Below are positions 1 through 6,572 of a DNA stretch of 16,621 bases, piece after piece. The DNA is taken from NCBI GenBank assembly GCA_031272655.1, contig JAISTJ010000063.1, forward strand, positions 1 to 16,621, written 5' to 3'. Positions within the stretch are counted from its first letter, which is position 1. Each line of letters starts with the position of its first letter. The position numbers and the translations under genes were made by a program. This DNA comes from Tannerella sp. GTDB taxonomy: Bacteria; Bacteroidota; Bacteroidia; Bacteroidales; Tannerellaceae. Under the pieces are notes generated by a model that was not told the DNA's origin, did not search any database, and saw nothing but the letters and a program-made list of their open reading frames with translations.

Positions 1-1
1 A

Positions 2-127
2 ATCAAAAACGACAGCAAACGCACTAAAAGCCTCTTTAAATACGGGTTAGAAACCATAGCCAATTACCTCAATAATCCGCTCGCTATCTGCAATTTTAAT
101 ATCTTTGAATTTTTGTCATGTACTTAA
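2..127 (+). CDS. C-terminal end of an IS4-type transposase (cut by window edge)
   Basis: An open frame enters from the left edge and stops at TAA 125-127, giving 41 residues. It contains KRTKSLFKYGLETIANYL and ends in the hydrophobic/cysteine tail FEFLSCT. A basic RxKSLFxxG stretch followed by a terminal FLSCT is what I know from the C-termini of IS4-family DDE transposases in Bacteroidota. The catalytic DDE residues would lie upstream, outside the window. The frame has no internal stop in the visible part, so whether the element is intact or a remnant cannot be told. It is on the opposite strand to cdd, and a T-tailed hairpin follows it by about 50 bases. The family call rests on a short tail and should be treated as likely rather than proven. 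Confidence 0.6.
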   Translation: MKNDSKRTKSLFKYGLETIANYLNNPLAICNFNIFEFLSCT

Positions 128-174
128 AATAAATTTCTTAAACGCTTCTTGTTGTTCAAAATGTTCGCTCCGAC

Positions 175-197
175 CGCCCGACGTTTCGGGCGTTTTT
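175..197 (+). terminator. Rho-independent terminator downstream of the transposase fragment
   Basis: A perfect 7-bp stem, CGCCCGA (175-181) and TCGGGCG (186-192), with loop CGTT is followed directly by TTTTT (193-197). An outer pairing, TCCGAC (169-174) with GTCGGA (200-205), encloses it and can extend through TGTTC (162-166) and GAACA (204-208) with a bulge. The T-run lies on the plus-strand side only, so it fits termination of the transposase transcript. It may also belong to the end of the insertion sequence. Confidence 0.7.
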
Positions 198-213
198 GTG
201 TCGGAACAGGTTA

Positions 214-245
214 CAAAAGTAGAATTTAAATTTCATACCGCCAAA
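214..245 (-). promoter_or_regulatory. Bacteroidota-type promoter reading left towards the transposase
   Basis: On the minus strand TTTG (242-245) and TACTTTTG (214-221) are separated by exactly 20 nt. This matches the Bacteroidota primary sigma consensus TTTG-N19-21-TAnnTTTG in every fixed base. Transcription would begin near 205-210 and run antisense to the transposase tail. Its first bases would fold into the 162-208 hairpin. No ORF longer than about 7 codons follows before the edge, so the target gene, if any, lies outside the window. The -33 box sits inside a palindrome. Confidence 0.55.
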
Positions 246-254
246 TTTTTGGCG
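239..254. promoter_or_regulatory. Perfect 16-bp palindrome over the -33 box (candidate operator)
   Basis: CGCCAAATTTTTGGCG is a 7-bp inverted repeat (239-245 and 248-254) around TT. The left arm contains the complement of the minus-strand -33 box at 242-245. There is no T-run placed to make it a convincing terminator on either strand: plus-strand AAAAATTTT follows, and minus-strand GGTATG follows. An operator for a repressor is the simplest reading; a chance AT-rich palindrome is possible. Confidence 0.35.
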
Positions 255-270
255 AAAAATTTTGATTTTT

Positions 271-369
271 CACCCGAAAGGAACGGTATAAATTACAAAA
301 ATCAGACCGAAAAGAACGGTATAAATTGCAAAAATTCACCCCAAAGGAACGGTATAAGCAACAAATTAA
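271..369. repeat. Three tandem 33-bp repeats
   Basis: The core GAACGGTATAA occurs at 281-291, 314-324 and 347-357, with a period of exactly 33 bp. The flanks are similar: CACCCGAAAG before the core and AATTACAAAAAT after it. Unit 2 varies slightly, and the second half of unit 3 diverges and carries the cdd stop codon (366-368). Because 33 is divisible by 3, both strands read as 11-residue peptide repeats, but no convincing gene contains them. With the hairpins on the left, this is all I see in the 238-bp stretch 128-365 between the transposase and cdd. Confidence 0.85.
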
Positions 370-824
370 GGAATTCGAAAACACAATGGTAGCAAATCGG
401 TTGCGGAATGGGATATGATTGTTTGGTTGGCGCCGCACATCAGGGTTTTTATTGGGGTTTTGTAGCGGGTTTGTGTTTCTATCAGCGTTTGCCGGCATAC
501 GCCGCATGGGGATACGGAATCTTGTATGACGCCGTTACTGACGGCAATGATGGCTATGGCTGTAACGGGCGTATCGGGATATGAAGCGCCTGCGGCAAAA
601 AGCGCAACCCTTTCGGCGCATAAACCTGACGGATAGGCGATGTTCTCCTGATTATTGCCAGTTACGATGTTGCCGTCGGCGAGCGCCACAGCCGCTCCTA
701 CATTGAAATGGGAATAAGGCGCATACGCACGCGAAGCCGCTTCAAGAGCCGCTTCCCGCAAATGTGCGTCGGATGGCGATAAGTCCTCATTGCATAAAAC
801 GCTGAAATTCAGTTCTATAGTCAT
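366..824 (-). CDS. cdd: Cytidine deaminase
   Basis: This is a zinc-dependent deaminase converting cytidine or deoxycytidine to uridine or deoxyuridine in pyrimidine salvage, in the cytosol. Its 152 residues carry the small homotetrameric-type signature: substrate loop YAPYSHFNVGAA (34-45), NQEN (58-61), the zinc/proton-shuttle motif CAE (Cys69, Glu71), and PCGVC with Cys107 and Cys110. Three Cys ligands identify the short tetrameric class rather than the His-Cys-Cys dimeric class. It starts at ATG 824, 4 bp after the stop of the upstream HAD gene, and is the last gene of the mutL group. The C-terminus (LLPLCFRIP) is a few residues shorter than I expect for Bacteroidales homologues. Its stop codon lies inside the last 33-bp repeat, so repeat insertion may have reshaped the end. 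Confidence 0.93.
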   Translation of the reverse strand: MTIELNFSVLCNEDLSPSDAHLREAALEAASRAYAPYSHFNVGAAVALADGNIVTGNNQENIAYPSGLCAERVALFAAGASYPDTPVTAIAIIAVSNGVIQDSVSPCGVCRQTLIETQTRYKTPIKTLMCGANQTIISHSATDLLPLCFRIP

Positions 825-828
825 AACC

Positions 829-1449
829 TTAAATTAGTGATTCTTGAAGCGCCGGGCGCCAGTCGGAACCGTTTTCTACCAATAGAATATTGAAACCGAG
901 TGATGCTGCTGTGGTGATATTCGCTTGACTATCATCTATATATAGAGTTTCGGACGGGAAGATGCCGGCGTCGGCGATCATTTGTTGAAAAATTTCAGGA
1001 GCAGGTTTGGTGCATTTCATTTCGTATGAAACATACATCTTGTCAAAGTAGTCCGATAACGCTAAACCATCAGGACAATAACCTTTTGTGCGTGCCCAGT
1101 TGATAAGTATTGGGTTGTTGTTTGTAAGGATAAAAAGTTTATAACCGTAGGTACGCAGTTTGCTGATGAAATCAAGTTTGTACTGTTTAGGCGGGTCTAT
1201 AATGCTGCGCCATGCATTTTCAATTTCTTTATAGCTGATATGTTTGCCGACATGAGCGCTCAGAAGGCGACAAAACTCCTCTGTATCAATGTCTCCATTT
1301 TCAAAATCAATAAAAATTCCTTTATGGTGGCAGGCGTCCATCATCTTGTCGGCGTCTGAAACGCCGAGACGGACGAAGTTTTCAATTGCACGTTCAAGTC
1401 TAACGTCCACAATTACGCCTCCCATATCAAAAACAATAGTTTTTATCAT
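829..1449 (-). CDS. HAD-superfamily phosphatase, YihX-like subfamily
   Basis: This is a cytosolic haloacid-dehalogenase hydrolase of 206 residues, probably acting on a small sugar or nucleotide phosphate. Motif I is FDMGGVIVD (7-15) with nucleophile Asp8 and Gly at the +2 position, as in the YihX group (FDLGNVIVD), where classical members have Asp. Motif II is ILTN (Thr109), motif III Lys148 in TKPAPEIF, and motif IV YIDDSQANI with Asp172/Asp173. The four-helix cap inserted after motif I (about 16-85) indicates a C1 cap. Its ATG overlaps the stop of the upstream DUF1015 gene in an ATGA (1446-1449), which suggests translational coupling. The substrate cannot be read from sequence. Confidence 0.85.
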   Translation of the reverse strand: MIKTIVFDMGGVIVDVRLERAIENFVRLGVSDADKMMDACHHKGIFIDFENGDIDTEEFCRLLSAHVGKHISYKEIENAWRSIIDPPKQYKLDFISKLRTYGYKLFILTNNNPILINWARTKGYCPDGLALSDYFDKMYVSYEMKCTKPAPEIFQQMIADAGIFPSETLYIDDSQANITTAASLGFNILLVENGSDWRPALQESLI

Positions 1450-2690
1450 GACAGTGAGTGTATTATAAGTCCTGAACGCAGTTTAGGTTCAAACCATGTT
1501 GTTTTAGGCGGCATAATGTTTCCCGTGTCGGCAATATTCATCAGTTGTCGCATCGTTACAGGGTAAAGCGCAAGCGCTACGCGCATCTCGCCACTATCAA
1601 CTCGTCTTTTCAATTCCTCAAGTCCGCGAATACCGCCAACAAAATCTATTCTTTTGTCGCTGCGCAAATCTTTTATACCCAATACCTTATCTAATATAAG
1701 TTTTGATGAGATAGTAACATCAAGTACTCCGAGCGGATCACTGTCGTTATAAACTCCTTTTTTAGCTGTTAACGAATACCAGTAGCCATTCAGGTATAAT
1801 GAAAAATTGTGAAGTCCGGATGGTTTATAAACCGCCGAGCCTTTCTTTTCTATTTCAAAATCTTCTGATATCTGCTGCAAAAACTGCTCATCGGTTAGTC
1901 CGTTCAAATCTTTTACTACTCTATTGTAATCAATGATTGTCAGTTGGTTGGCCGGGAAACATACTGCCATAAAGTAGTTGTATTCTTCATCGCCGCGATG
2001 GCTATGATTTTGTTTTGCCTTTTCATTACCTACAAGTGCAGCAGCAGCGCTACGGTGATGCCCGTCGGCTATATACATTGCAGGCATGGAAGCAAATAGC
2101 GCAGTAATATTCTTGATATCAGCATCATTACTTATTATCCAAAATGAATGATGAAAACCGTCTGTTTGAGCAGTGAAATCATATTCGGGAACGGTTGCTG
2201 TATATTTGGCAACAATAGCATCAATTTCCTGATTGTCAGGATAAGCAAAAAATACAGGCTCTATATTTGCATTATTGATGCGCACGTGTTTCATTCGATC
2301 TTCTTCCTTATCTCGTCGTGTTAGTTCATGTTTCTTTATTTTACCACTCATATAATCTTCTACCGAAGCGCAAAGTACAAGTCCGTATTGCGTTTTGCCG
2401 TTCATTGTCTGGGCATAAATGTAATATTGCTCTTTGTTATCTTGTACTAACCATCTGTTATCTAAGAATTTGCGGAAGTTTTCTGCCGCCTTCTCATAAA
2501 CGCGCGGATCATGTTCGTCTGTCCCTTCCGGAAAATCTATTTCGGGCTTAATAATGTGGTATAGAGACTTTTCATTGCCCGCTGCCTCTGCGCGAGCTTC
2601 CTCTGAACTAAGCACGTCATAAGGACGCGACTGTACCTCAGTTACAATATCCTTTGGAGGACGTATTCCTTTAAATGGTTTTATTTTCAT
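1446..2690 (-). CDS. DUF1015 family protein
   Basis: This 414-residue protein fits the DUF1015 (COG4198) family, whose biochemical function I do not know. Landmarks are an N-terminal PFKGIRPP (5-12) and RPYDVLSSEEA (22-32). A charged block, HELTRRDKEEDRMKH, lies at 121-135. The family signature IADGHHRSAAA is at 207-217, and a C-terminal MPPKTTWFEPKLRSGLIIH at 393-411. The conserved His pair and the charged block could form a catalytic or metal site, but that is inference. In many Bacteroidota I associate this family with the serC/serA serine biosynthesis genes. Here it lies instead between mutL (11 bp upstream) and a HAD phosphatase (4-bp ATGA overlap). No signal peptide or membrane helix is seen, so it is cytosolic. 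It starts at ATG 2690. Confidence 0.88.
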   Translation of the reverse strand: MKIKPFKGIRPPKDIVTEVQSRPYDVLSSEEARAEAAGNEKSLYHIIKPEIDFPEGTDEHDPRVYEKAAENFRKFLDNRWLVQDNKEQYYIYAQTMNGKTQYGLVLCASVEDYMSGKIKKHELTRRDKEEDRMKHVRINNANIEPVFFAYPDNQEIDAIVAKYTATVPEYDFTAQTDGFHHSFWIISNDADIKNITALFASMPAMYIADGHHRSAAAALVGNEKAKQNHSHRGDEEYNYFMAVCFPANQLTIIDYNRVVKDLNGLTDEQFLQQISEDFEIEKKGSAVYKPSGLHNFSLYLNGYWYSLTAKKGVYNDSDPLGVLDVTISSKLILDKVLGIKDLRSDKRIDFVGGIRGLEELKRRVDSGEMRVALALYPVTMRQLMNIADTGNIMPPKTTWFEPKLRSGLIIHSLS

Positions 2691-2701
2691 ATCTTTTATA
2701 A

Positions 2702-4597
2702 TTATTTAATTCTTTTTTCTATTTCTTCATCCGTAATAATTGTCAAAATGGGCAATCCATCGGGCGTTATGCCGTTTGTTTCGAGGGAAAAAAGCGATGC
2801 CACGTGTTGCTCCATTTCTTCGGGAGAGAGCTGTTTGCCGGCCCTGATGGCAGCGGTCTTGGCGAGCGTCAGGGCAAGCCGCGAAGTAAGTTTTTCCTTG
2901 CCGCTGACACCGTTTTCGATTGCATCGGCGAAAATTTCTTTCAGCAACGTCGCCGGATTAACGCCCGTAACGTCAGCCGGCACACCGTTAATGGCATAAC
3001 TGTTGCCCCCCATGAAATCAATCTCGAAACCGAGATAGTGGATGTCGTCCTGAACAGACGTCAAAACTGCCTTTTCGGCTGCAGTGAGATCAATCATTTC
3101 GGGAAAGATAAGTTTCTGGGACACAGACGATTGGCGGATAATATTTCCTATAAACCGCTCATATAGAATGCGTACATGCGCCCTGTGCTGGTCTATCACA
3201 ACCAGACCGGATTTTAGCGGGGTAATGATATAGCGATTTTTATACTGGAAGCAGGGAGTGGATAAATTGCTCACAAACAGGCTGTTATCATTACCCATAT
3301 CATTTGATAAAGCATCAACTGCAGGAATGGGAACTCCCTCCCCTACCCTCTCCTCTGCCTCTTCATCCGCTTCAGAAGAGACCGCCGAGACCGAGTCGGC
3401 AGAACCGGCCTCTTTTTCAAACCCTTCGTAAAGCGCTTTCCAGTCGTCGGAAGGATGCCCGCCGCCTCTTGAGACGCTTTTTTCAAACGGATTATAATTA
3501 CCTGACAGGTGCAGCTGCGGCTTTGAAACATTGCCTCCCAAAGGGTTGTAGGCAGGAATATCAATAGTGCCGGCGCCGAGGTCAAAATCTATCGTCGGGA
3601 TGGCGTTGGATTTCGCAATTACCTCGCGCACAGCCGAAAAGAGTATCTGCCAGACAGGTTTCTCGTTCTCAAACTTAATTTCGGTCTTTGTAGGGTGGAT
3701 ATTGACGTCAATTGTAGATGGTTCGATTGTGAAATACAGGAAATAATCGGGCGAAGTGCCGGCCGGCAGCAGTTTTTCGTAAGCCTGCATCACGGCGCGG
3801 TGGAAGTACGGATGCCGCATGTAACGGCCGTTGACAAAGAAGTATTGAAGCGCCGAAGACGTTTTTTTAGCCGAATCGAGGCTGCCGATATATCCGCGTA
3901 TGGAAACGAGCGAAGTCTGGACATCTAAAGATAACAGCTTCTGGTTCAGACCTTTACCGAAAATATCAATAATACGCTGTTTAAGAATACATTCCGACAG
4001 GTTGAAAATATCGGAATCGTTATGCCGCAACTTGAAAGACAGGTGGGGATAAGCAAGCGCAACACGTTCAAACTCAGTGAGTATATGCCGAAATTCCGTC
4101 TCGTTTGTCTTAAGGAATTTGCGTCGTGCAGGCACATTGAAAAACAGGTTTTTAACGGAAAAAATGCTGCCTTCATTGCAGGCCGCCGCTTCGACATAAT
4201 CAAGGTTTGAGCCGGAAATAGAGATACAAACGCCTGTTTCTCCGCCTTTTACGCGCGTACGAAGCTCCACTTGCGCCACCGCAGCTATAGAGGCGAGCGC
4301 CTCCCCGCGAAAGCCCATGGTACTCAAGGCGAAAAGGTCGTCAACAGAAGAAATCTTCGATGTAGCATGGCGCTCGAAAGCCATCCGCGCGTCCGTTTCC
4401 GACATCCCTTTCCCGTCGTCAATAATTTGTATCAGCGTTCTGCCGGCGTCTTTGATATTTACCGTAATGTTTTTTGCACCGGCGTCAATGGAGTTCTCCA
4501 TCATCTCTTTCACAACCGATGCGGGGCGCTGAATGACCTCACCGGCAGCTATTTGGTTGGCAATGTGATCCGGAAGTAAGTGTATAATATCGCTCAT
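2702..4597 (-). CDS. mutL: DNA mismatch repair protein MutL
   Basis: MutL is the ATP-driven coordinator of mismatch repair that links MutS to strand removal. The 631 residues show a GHKL ATPase domain: VVKEMMENSIDAGA (28-41, with Glu31 matching the E. coli general base Glu29 and Asn35 the Mg ligand), DDGKGM (60-65), RHATSKI (76-82) and GFRGEAL (95-101). A transducer domain runs to about 330 with NIHPTKTEIKF. A low-complexity acidic linker spans about 335-440, and a C-terminal dimerisation domain follows. The clamp-binding motif QKLIFP (494-499) is present. The latent endonuclease motif DQHAx2Ex4E reads DQHRAHVRILYE (469-480); AKTAA (579-583) and TPDGLP (611-616) replace the usual Cys- and CPHGRP-type metal motifs. 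The protein is therefore unlikely to nick DNA itself. It lies 8 bp after the 102-residue gene. Confidence 0.96.
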   Translation of the reverse strand: MSDIIHLLPDHIANQIAAGEVIQRPASVVKEMMENSIDAGAKNITVNIKDAGRTLIQIIDDGKGMSETDARMAFERHATSKISSVDDLFALSTMGFRGEALASIAAVAQVELRTRVKGGETGVCISISGSNLDYVEAAACNEGSIFSVKNLFFNVPARRKFLKTNETEFRHILTEFERVALAYPHLSFKLRHNDSDIFNLSECILKQRIIDIFGKGLNQKLLSLDVQTSLVSIRGYIGSLDSAKKTSSALQYFFVNGRYMRHPYFHRAVMQAYEKLLPAGTSPDYFLYFTIEPSTIDVNIHPTKTEIKFENEKPVWQILFSAVREVIAKSNAIPTIDFDLGAGTIDIPAYNPLGGNVSKPQLHLSGNYNPFEKSVSRGGGHPSDDWKALYEGFEKEAGSADSVSAVSSEADEEAEERVGEGVPIPAVDALSNDMGNDNSLFVSNLSTPCFQYKNRYIITPLKSGLVVIDQHRAHVRILYERFIGNIIRQSSVSQKLIFPEMIDLTAAEKAVLTSVQDDIHYLGFEIDFMGGNSYAINGVPADVTGVNPATLLKEIFADAIENGVSGKEKLTSRLALTLAKTAAIRAGKQLSPEEMEQHVASLFSLETNGITPDGLPILTIITDEEIEKRIK

Positions 4598-4605
4598 AAG
4601 CCTCT

Positions 4606-4914
4606 TTATCTGAGATAAAAATACCAGTACAACACACCCAGTACAACGATTATGAGTATCAGCCGCATGTTCCTGTACAGGCGGGCATGGGCGTCGTCCC
4701 CCTTGTCGCGGCTCTTTTTGAGGTGGGAAGTGCCTTCAATGAAGCTGCCCCTGATGTCTTCCTTGTACTGCTCAAAGTCCATTTCTTCCACGCCAAGCTC
4801 CACTTTCACCTTATGGATGCGCTTTTCCAACGCCTCTTTACGCGGGTCGAAGTAAATAGGCTTGTGCTCGAACTGTCGCGGTTTGCGAACATTATAAAAT
4901 TGAAAAATTCCCAT
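4606..4914 (-). CDS. Small tail-anchored membrane protein of unknown function
   Basis: I do not recognise a named family. The 102-residue protein begins with MGIFQFYNVRKPRQFEHKP, a basic aromatic-rich segment. A charged, helix-prone middle follows (about 24-75: DPRKEALEKRIHKVKVELG and later SHLKKSRDKGDD). It ends in one hydrophobic helix, LILIIVVLGVLYWYFYL (about 85-101), followed by Arg. This predicts a cytosolic N-domain with a C-terminal anchor. It is the first gene after the TACCTTTG promoter and sits 8 bp before mutL, so it is probably co-transcribed with it. ORF length, strand, spacing and composition support a real gene. Its place between mutL and the LptA-like gene is one I loosely associate with Bacteroidales, but I cannot verify that here. 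Confidence 0.75.
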   Translation of the reverse strand: MGIFQFYNVRKPRQFEHKPIYFDPRKEALEKRIHKVKVELGVEEMDFEQYKEDIRGSFIEGTSHLKKSRDKGDDAHARLYRNMRLILIIVVLGVLYWYFYLR

Positions 4915-4946
4915 GAATTATCGTTGTAATCTGTAAAAAACGACTA

Positions 4947-4954
4947 CAAAGGTA
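4947..4954 (-). promoter_or_regulatory. -7 element of the 102-aa protein/mutL group promoter
   Basis: TACCTTTG on the minus strand matches TAnnTTTG exactly. It lies in the 56-bp gap between the lptA-like stop (4971) and the next start (ATG 4914), leaving a leader of about 26 nt. No TTTG lies at the ideal 19-20 nt spacing: the nearest are TTTG at 4965-4968 (too close) and 4980-4983 (25 nt). The -33 part is therefore weak. It suggests that mutL and following genes can be expressed apart from the chaperone group. Confidence 0.55.
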
Positions 4955-4970
4955 CAAAAAAATTCAAAAT

Positions 4971-6572
4971 TTATTCCTGCAAAGGCGAATTATTTTGCTT
5001 AACAGCCTTAACTGACGGTTGATGATAGAACCGGAAGACGTCGTGGCGGTCAACAGGGCGGATATCGGCGTGCCATGCAAAACGTTTAAGAGTTTTTTGT
5101 TCGGGGGCGAGGTCGGGTATCGGTATCAAATCACCGATCGCCGACGGCCATATCTTCAGGCGTTCTAACTTATTGTTTTTCAGCCACATAGAGAGATAAG
5201 AACTTTGGGTATAATTAAGCCCGATCATAGCGCTGTCCTGTTCGAGAGGATAAAAAATAGACTCCGCATTGCCGTCTATTTCAATGAGTTCTATTTGTTT
5301 GCCGTTGAAAAACGCCTTCAAATCGTTGCCGCCGAGCTGGTTATAATAACCCGTGTCCACTTGCTGGACAACGAAAGCCGATGTCGGCACATGGACATGA
5401 TCTACGGTACTGTCTGACATATAGATAATTATCGTATCGCCGAACAGCTGTTGATCTTCGTTCCACAAAATGGGATTTCCATACATGTGGAGCACCGAAT
5501 CTTTGGTGCTAAATCGCATCGAATCACAAACTCCCTGAATATCAGAACGATAAAAACGCACTCCCGTATAAGCGCGGAGTATGCGCGCGGTGGAATCTAC
5601 GGTTATAAGTTCGAGTGTGTCGGCATGCAGAAAAAGCGTGTCGCCCTGCGAATATTCGAGCGCGAGGGCGCTGTCGGTAGCGAAAGCGAACTCCGTTTTC
5701 TCTTCATAATAGCCGTAATTACCTGTGAGAGTGGTCTTTTGCGTAGTATCGCGGATGCTCATATTGCCGTAAGCCTTGCCGATACCGGCTTCGCGGTCGT
5801 ATTCGAGCGAATCGCCGACAAGGAAACGGTTGCCCGACAGCACCTCCGAGCGGTCGAGCAACAACGATGTATTTGCCTGAGTATCATACCATCCGCGCGA
5901 TGTGTGGATGATGCCACTGTCGGATTCAATCACCGACGGGCCAAGAATGGTAGCGATTTTGGAGTCGGTGTTATAGTGCAGGGTATCGGAAAAAAGTACG
6001 AAATTGGGGTTATTGAGACGTACGCTGTCATTGAAAATAGCCAATTTGGTTGCCGTCGAATACTGGCCGTAAACGGAAATAAGCTCATTATCAGCATCCA
6101 CGATACGCCCGCCTTCAAAATAGTAACCTATATCAGTAGGCCTGTCGTAGTTGAGGCTGTCGGTATAGAGCGTAACGACCGAGCTGTCCTGCTGGATGCT
6201 GACCATACGGACGTTATAACGCATTTTTGCAAGTTCAATATTGCCGTCATAAATGAGGTAATCGCCGTAAACAAACAGCGTATCGCCCTGTTCCATCCTC
6301 ACATTGCCAAATGCTTCAAGGGAACGGTTTTGTTCGTAAAAATAGGCGCTGTCGCAGTACATAAACGAACTGTCATGGCGAAAAACAACGTTTCCGCGCA
6401 TCACCTGCCGCTGGTCATCTATATTTTTGTTAAATGACTGAACATCAGCATGTTCCATATAGACTTTAGTCTTTTTAACCGTATCAGTCGGAACATCCTG
6501 CGCAACGGCGGCAACGGTGAAAAATGTTAAAAACGCCGTAGCAACGACAATATGTTTCACTCTTTTATCCAT
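4971..6572 (-). CDS. OstA/LptA-like LPS-transport protein
   Basis: This is a periplasmic or outer-membrane-facing protein of the OstA/LptA superfamily, whose members carry lipopolysaccharide across the periplasm. Residues 1-25 form a signal peptide (hydrophobic VVATAFLTFFTVAAVA, cleavage near AVA-QD). The mature part consists of repeated short beta motifs typical of the LptA jelly-roll. Examples are SSFMYCDSAYFYEQNRSLEA (68-87), GDTLFVYGDYLIYDG (96-110), DTLHYNTDSKIATILG (196-211) and GDSLEYDREAGIGKAYGN (253-270). At 533 residues it is much longer than proteobacterial LptA. Its C-terminal GGNDLKAFFNGKQIELIEI region (414-432) resembles the second OstA unit of Bacteroidota homologues. It overlaps the surA stop by 16 bp. 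A GTG at 6560 would give a 4-bp GTGA overlap and a tighter signal peptide (VKHIVVATAF), so it is a real alternative start. Confidence 0.85.
   Translation of the reverse strand: MDKRVKHIVVATAFLTFFTVAAVAQDVPTDTVKKTKVYMEHADVQSFNKNIDDQRQVMRGNVVFRHDSSFMYCDSAYFYEQNRSLEAFGNVRMEQGDTLFVYGDYLIYDGNIELAKMRYNVRMVSIQQDSSVVTLYTDSLNYDRPTDIGYYFEGGRIVDADNELISVYGQYSTATKLAIFNDSVRLNNPNFVLFSDTLHYNTDSKIATILGPSVIESDSGIIHTSRGWYDTQANTSLLLDRSEVLSGNRFLVGDSLEYDREAGIGKAYGNMSIRDTTQKTTLTGNYGYYEEKTEFAFATDSALALEYSQGDTLFLHADTLELITVDSTARILRAYTGVRFYRSDIQGVCDSMRFSTKDSVLHMYGNPILWNEDQQLFGDTIIIYMSDSTVDHVHVPTSAFVVQQVDTGYYNQLGGNDLKAFFNGKQIELIEIDGNAESIFYPLEQDSAMIGLNYTQSSYLSMWLKNNKLERLKIWPSAIGDLIPIPDLAPEQKTLKRFAWHADIRPVDRHDVFRFYHQPSVKAVKQNNSPLQE

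Noticed and set aside
271..369. Possible CRISPR array
   Set aside because: The 33-bp units are directly adjacent, so there are no unique spacers, and no cas gene is in the window.
105..392. Plus-strand ORF of 95 codons across the repeats
   Set aside because: It starts inside the transposase tail, runs through the terminator hairpin and repeats, and ends inside cdd. The 11-residue periodicity is a by-product of the 33-bp repeat.
226..507. Minus-strand ORF of 93 codons across the repeats and cdd end
   Set aside because: It overlaps the 3' end of cdd in another frame; its LYRSF repeats only restate the DNA repeat.
3304..3585. Overlapping short ORFs on both strands in the MutL linker
   Set aside because: They lie in the low-complexity acidic linker of MutL, where compositional bias removes stop codons from other frames.
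5451..6437. Long plus-strand ORF of 328 codons
   Set aside because: It is wholly antisense to the OstA/LptA-like gene, whose signal peptide and repeated beta motifs are clear. The translated product has no recognisable domain, so it is a shadow of the codon usage of the true gene.
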